The notes under the pieces are model-generated. The model saw nothing but the letters and a program-made list of their open reading frames with translations. It searched no databases and had not been told where the DNA came from. Made by a program: the position numbers and the translations under genes. From JAGLQA01 sp023135565 (lineage in GTDB: Bacteria > Acidobacteriota > Aminicenantia > UBA2199): a stretch of DNA of 16,124 bases. Positions within the stretch are counted from its first letter, which is position 1. Each line of letters begins with the position of its first letter. Location of the stretch: the NCBI GenBank assembly GCA_030639305.1, contig DAOWCY010000167.1, forward strand, positions 1-16,124, in the 5' to 3' direction. Below are positions 13,638-16,124 of this stretch, piece after piece.

Positions 13638-16124
13638 TGCTGCGCGACAATCCTTTCGTGGGCCTGCGGCCTTTCGAAGCCGGGGACGCTCTCTATTATT
13701 TCGGCCGCGGGGACCAGTCCCAGGCCCTATTGAACCGTCTGCGGGAGACCCGTTTCCTGGCTGTAGTCGGCAGTTCCGGTTCGGGCAAATCCTCGCTGGT
13801 GCGGGCCGGGCTGATTCCCAATCTCGAGGCCGGGTTCCTGGCCCGCAGCCGGGACGCCTGGCATATTGCCCGGATGAAACCGGATCACCGCCCGCTTTTT
13901 AACCTGGCCCGGGCCCTGTTTGCGGCCATGAACGCCGGGGACGACGCGGCGGGGAACGGCGATGATTGGTATGAAGCCATAAGGAGAAGGGGAATCCACG
14001 GGGCAAAGGAACGAATCGGCCCGCTCCTGGAACGGGGGAAGAGTAATCTTTTCCTGTTGGTGGACCAGTTCGAGGAGGTGTTTCGTTTCGGCGCGCATGC
14101 AAAAGAGGCGCGGGAAAGGGAGCAGGCCGCTGAGTTCGTGGATTTGCTGCTCCGGTTGGCGGAACAAGATGATATCCCGGTTTATGTGTGTATCACCATG
14201 CGTTCCGATTACATCGGCGACTGCGATGCGTTTCACGGTCTGCCGGAAGCCATGAACCGCGGCCAATATTTAGTGCCCCGGTTGACCCGCGCACAGCGGC
14301 GGGAAGCCGTCGAAGGCCCCATTCGTTTAGCCGGGGCCTCGATTTCGCCCCGGCTATTGGATCGTTTATCGAACGAAAGCGGGCAGTTCAGGGACGACCT
14401 GCCCGTGCTCCAGCATGCCTTAATGCGCACCTGGGAAAAGCGGCGGACCGGCCCCGCCCCGGGAGCCGCCGTGGATATGGCCCATTATGAGGCTACCGGC
14501 ACCATGAAAAACGCCCTTTCCCAACATGCGGATGAAGCGCTCGATGAATTATCCGCGGCAGACCGGCGGTTGGCCAAACGGCTTTTCCAGGCATTGACCG
14601 AAACGGACGCGGAGAACCGCGCCGTCCGGCGTCCCGCGCATCTCAGTAAGCTGGAAGCCGTTACCGGCGCATCCGGGGATAAATTAAGATTAATTATCGA
14701 CAAATTTCGCGAGCGCAGCCGGGCTTTCCTGGTGCTTTCCGCCGAAAATCGCGACCCGCTGGTGGATATTTCCCATGAGAGTTTGATGCGTCAGTGGGGT
14801 GCCTTGAAAGAGTGGATGAAAGAAGAGGCGGATCATGCGGACACCTACAAGCGGCTGGCGGATGCCGCGCAATTAAAGGCAGCCGGCAGGGGCGGGTTTT
14901 ACCGGGAACCGGCGCTGGATATCGCGCTGGTCTGGAGAGACAGGGAAAAACCCAATCAGGCCTGGGCGCGGCAGTATCACCGGGAGTTCGACCGGGCGAT
15001 CGCATTCTTAGAAGAAAGCCGGAAAGACCGGGATGAAAAAAAATCGGCGGAGAAAGAGCAGCGGGAAGAACGGGAACGGCTGCTAAAAGAGAAAAACCGC
15101 CAGCAGGCAAAAACATTACGCCTGACACGGGCATTAATTATTATTATATCTGTTTCTCTTTTGATTTCCCTTTTCCTGGTGTACACGGCAGTGCAGCGGG
15201 GTCGGGAGGCGCAGCGCCTCACATTAGCGGCCAACTACAACCTGACCAAAGTATTCGAAAAAAAAGCGATGAAAGCATTGAACTCCGGCGACTACAAGCA
15301 GGCCTGGTTATATATGACGGCGGCATTGCAGCAAGAAATACCGCTGGACAGGCTCCACCTGGAGCCGGATTTAGCGGGCGCTTTATTAAACCGGGAGGTG
15401 GTGAGGGCCGCGTTTCGTGAGCGCTGGTTTTCCCCGCCGTCACATTCTCACTCAGCAGAAGTCACCAGCGTGGTCTTCAGTCCCGACGGCAGAATCCTGG
15501 CCTCCGGCTCATGGGATCATACCATCCGCCTGTGGGATATGGAGACGAAAAAAGTGACCGCCATTTTGCAGGGACATTCAGATGGTGTGACCTCCCTAAC
15601 CTTCAGTCCCGACGGCAAAACCCTGACCTCCGGCTCATGGGATCATACCATCCGCCTGTGGGATATGGAGCTCAAAAAAAAGACGACCGTCTTGCAGGGA
15701 CATTTACTACCTGTGACCTCCCTGGCCTTCAGCCCGGGCGGCAAAACCCTGGCCTCCGGCTCATGGGATCATACCATCCGCCTGTGGGATATGGAGCTCA
15801 ATAAAGAGACCGCCGCCTTGCAGGGACATTCACTACCTGTGACCTCCCTGGCCTTCAGCCCGGACGGTAAAACCCTGGCCTCCGGCTCTGATGATAATAC
15901 CATCCGACTGTGGGATATGGAGTCCCGAAAAGAGACGGCCTCCTTGCCGGGACATTCAGATGATGTGACCTCCCTGGCCTTCAGCCCGGACGGCAAAACC
16001 CTGGCATCCGGCTCAAGGGATAAGACCATCCGGCTGTGGGATACCCGGTCGAAAAAACAGACCGGTGCCTGGCAGGGACATTCAGGTCCTGTTTACTCCC
16101 TGGCCTTCAGCCCGGACGGCAAAA
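13634..16124 (+). CDS. nSTAND1 ATPase - coiled coil - TM - WD40 propeller protein (3' partial)
   Basis: An open frame of 830 codons with no stop before the window edge. Start ATG at 13634 overlaps the TIR stop; ATG at 13637 is equally possible. N-terminus NPFVGLRPFEAGDALYYFGR is the nSTAND1 signature, followed by Walker A GSSGSGKSS (46-54), Walker B LFLLVDQFEEVF, and sensor-like MRSDYIG. DISHESLMRQW marks the end of the STAND core. A charged coiled coil (about 455-498) runs into one transmembrane helix (about 500-518), so the WD40 part would lie across the membrane from the ATPase or anchor it there. From residue 610 WD40 blades repeat every 42 aa, at least five and a partial sixth. STAND proteins with WD40 sensors oligomerise on ligand binding and activate an effector; here the effector is probably the TIR protein. 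Base composition is visibly more GC-rich than in the rest of the window. Confidence 0.88.
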   Translation, partial: MMLRDNPFVGLRPFEAGDALYYFGRGDQSQALLNRLRETRFLAVVGSSGSGKSSLVRAGLIPNLEAGFLARSRDAWHIARMKPDHRPLFNLARALFAAMNAGDDAAGNGDDWYEAIRRRGIHGAKERIGPLLERGKSNLFLLVDQFEEVFRFGAHAKEAREREQAAEFVDLLLRLAEQDDIPVYVCITMRSDYIGDCDAFHGLPEAMNRGQYLVPRLTRAQRREAVEGPIRLAGASISPRLLDRLSNESGQFRDDLPVLQHALMRTWEKRRTGPAPGAAVDMAHYEATGTMKNALSQHADEALDELSAADRRLAKRLFQALTETDAENRAVRRPAHLSKLEAVTGASGDKLRLIIDKFRERSRAFLVLSAENRDPLVDISHESLMRQWGALKEWMKEEADHADTYKRLADAAQLKAAGRGGFYREPALDIALVWRDREKPNQAWARQYHREFDRAIAFLEESRKDRDEKKSAEKEQREERERLLKEKNRQQAKTLRLTRALIIIISVSLLISLFLVYTAVQRGREAQRLTLAANYNLTKVFEKKAMKALNSGDYKQAWLYMTAALQQEIPLDRLHLEPDLAGALLNREVVRAAFRERWFSPPSHSHSAEVTSVVFSPDGRILASGSWDHTIRLWDMETKKVTAILQGHSDGVTSLTFSPDGKTLTSGSWDHTIRLWDMELKKKTTVLQGHLLPVTSLAFSPGGKTLASGSWDHTIRLWDMELNKETAALQGHSLPVTSLAFSPDGKTLASGSDDNTIRLWDMESRKETASLPGHSDDVTSLAFSPDGKTLASGSRDKTIRLWDTRSKKQTGAWQGHSGPVYSLAFSPDGK
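15461..16124 (+). repeat. Tandem WD40-coding repeats, exact 126-nt period
   Basis: The TTC codon of the F-S-P-D/G-G motif falls at 15476, 15602, 15728, 15854, 15980 and 16106, exactly 126 nt apart. A 36-base stretch from the SGSWDHTIRLWD part is identical at 15509, 15635 and 15761. Later units diverge slightly (SDDNTIRLWD, SRDKTIRLWD). The array continues past the window. Confidence 0.95.

Noticed and set aside
13727..15443. Many open frames on the minus strand and in other frames over the STAND gene
   Set aside because: They are by-products of GC-rich coding sequence; the + frame from 13634 has motif-by-motif continuity.
15461..16124. CRISPR-like array
   Set aside because: The 126-nt repeats are contiguous WD40-coding units without spacers.

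Overview
This is bacterial DNA: it carries the conserved yebC-ruvC-ruvA block plus thiC. The phylum cannot be fixed from the sequence. The mixture of STAND, TIR, KAP and FGE-like proteins, several toxin-antitoxin modules, many dispersed GC-rich hairpin repeats and a remnant of an ADP-forming acyl-CoA synthetase fits a large-genome environmental, probably anaerobic, bacterium. That placement is an inference.

Layout. (1) 1-4506 is a housekeeping stretch, all on the + strand: thiC, a metallo-beta-lactamase-fold hydrolase joined to it by a TAATG overlap, yebC, ruvC and ruvA. A repeat block splits yebC from ruvC and supplies ruvC's Shine-Dalgarno sequence. No ruvB follows ruvA. (2) 4507-7345 is a repeat-rich accessory segment. 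It holds a Septu-type anti-phage pair on the minus strand (PtuA ATPase, then PtuB HNH nuclease) and a 5'-truncated acyl-CoA synthetase remnant. It is bracketed by an exact 87-bp direct duplication of the ruvA 3' end (4427-4513 and 7155-7241). The PtuB reading frame loses its expected C-terminus and ends inside a repeat. (3) 7346-9750 carries its own promoter and a 728-aa KAP P-loop NTPase fused to an FGE-sulfatase (C-type-lectin fold) domain. The C-terminus of that protein looks like the variable region of a diversity-generating-retroelement target. A 14-G run follows. (4) 9860-11910 is a minus-strand toxin-antitoxin cluster: hicB-hicA, an orphan DUF433 antitoxin-like gene, and a tumA/tumE-like pair flanked by two direct copies of a hairpin repeat. 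Two of these units share near-identical consensus promoters. (5) 12050-16124 (edge) is a two-gene + strand operon: a 505-aa protein with an N-terminal TIR domain and two more TIR-like modules, joined by an ATGA overlap to a visibly GC-richer gene for an nSTAND1 ATPase, coiled coil, transmembrane helix and WD40 propeller. That gene runs off the window, and its WD40 repeats keep an exact 126-nt period.

How the genes work together. ruvC and ruvA belong to Holliday-junction processing. Everything from 4.5 kb onward looks like a conflict or defence island built from modules separated and bordered by one family of hairpin repeats. The most interesting candidate system is the triple-TIR / STAND-TM-WD40 operon. 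The KAP-FGE gene with a DGR-like tail and the Septu cassette inside the ruvA duplication come next.
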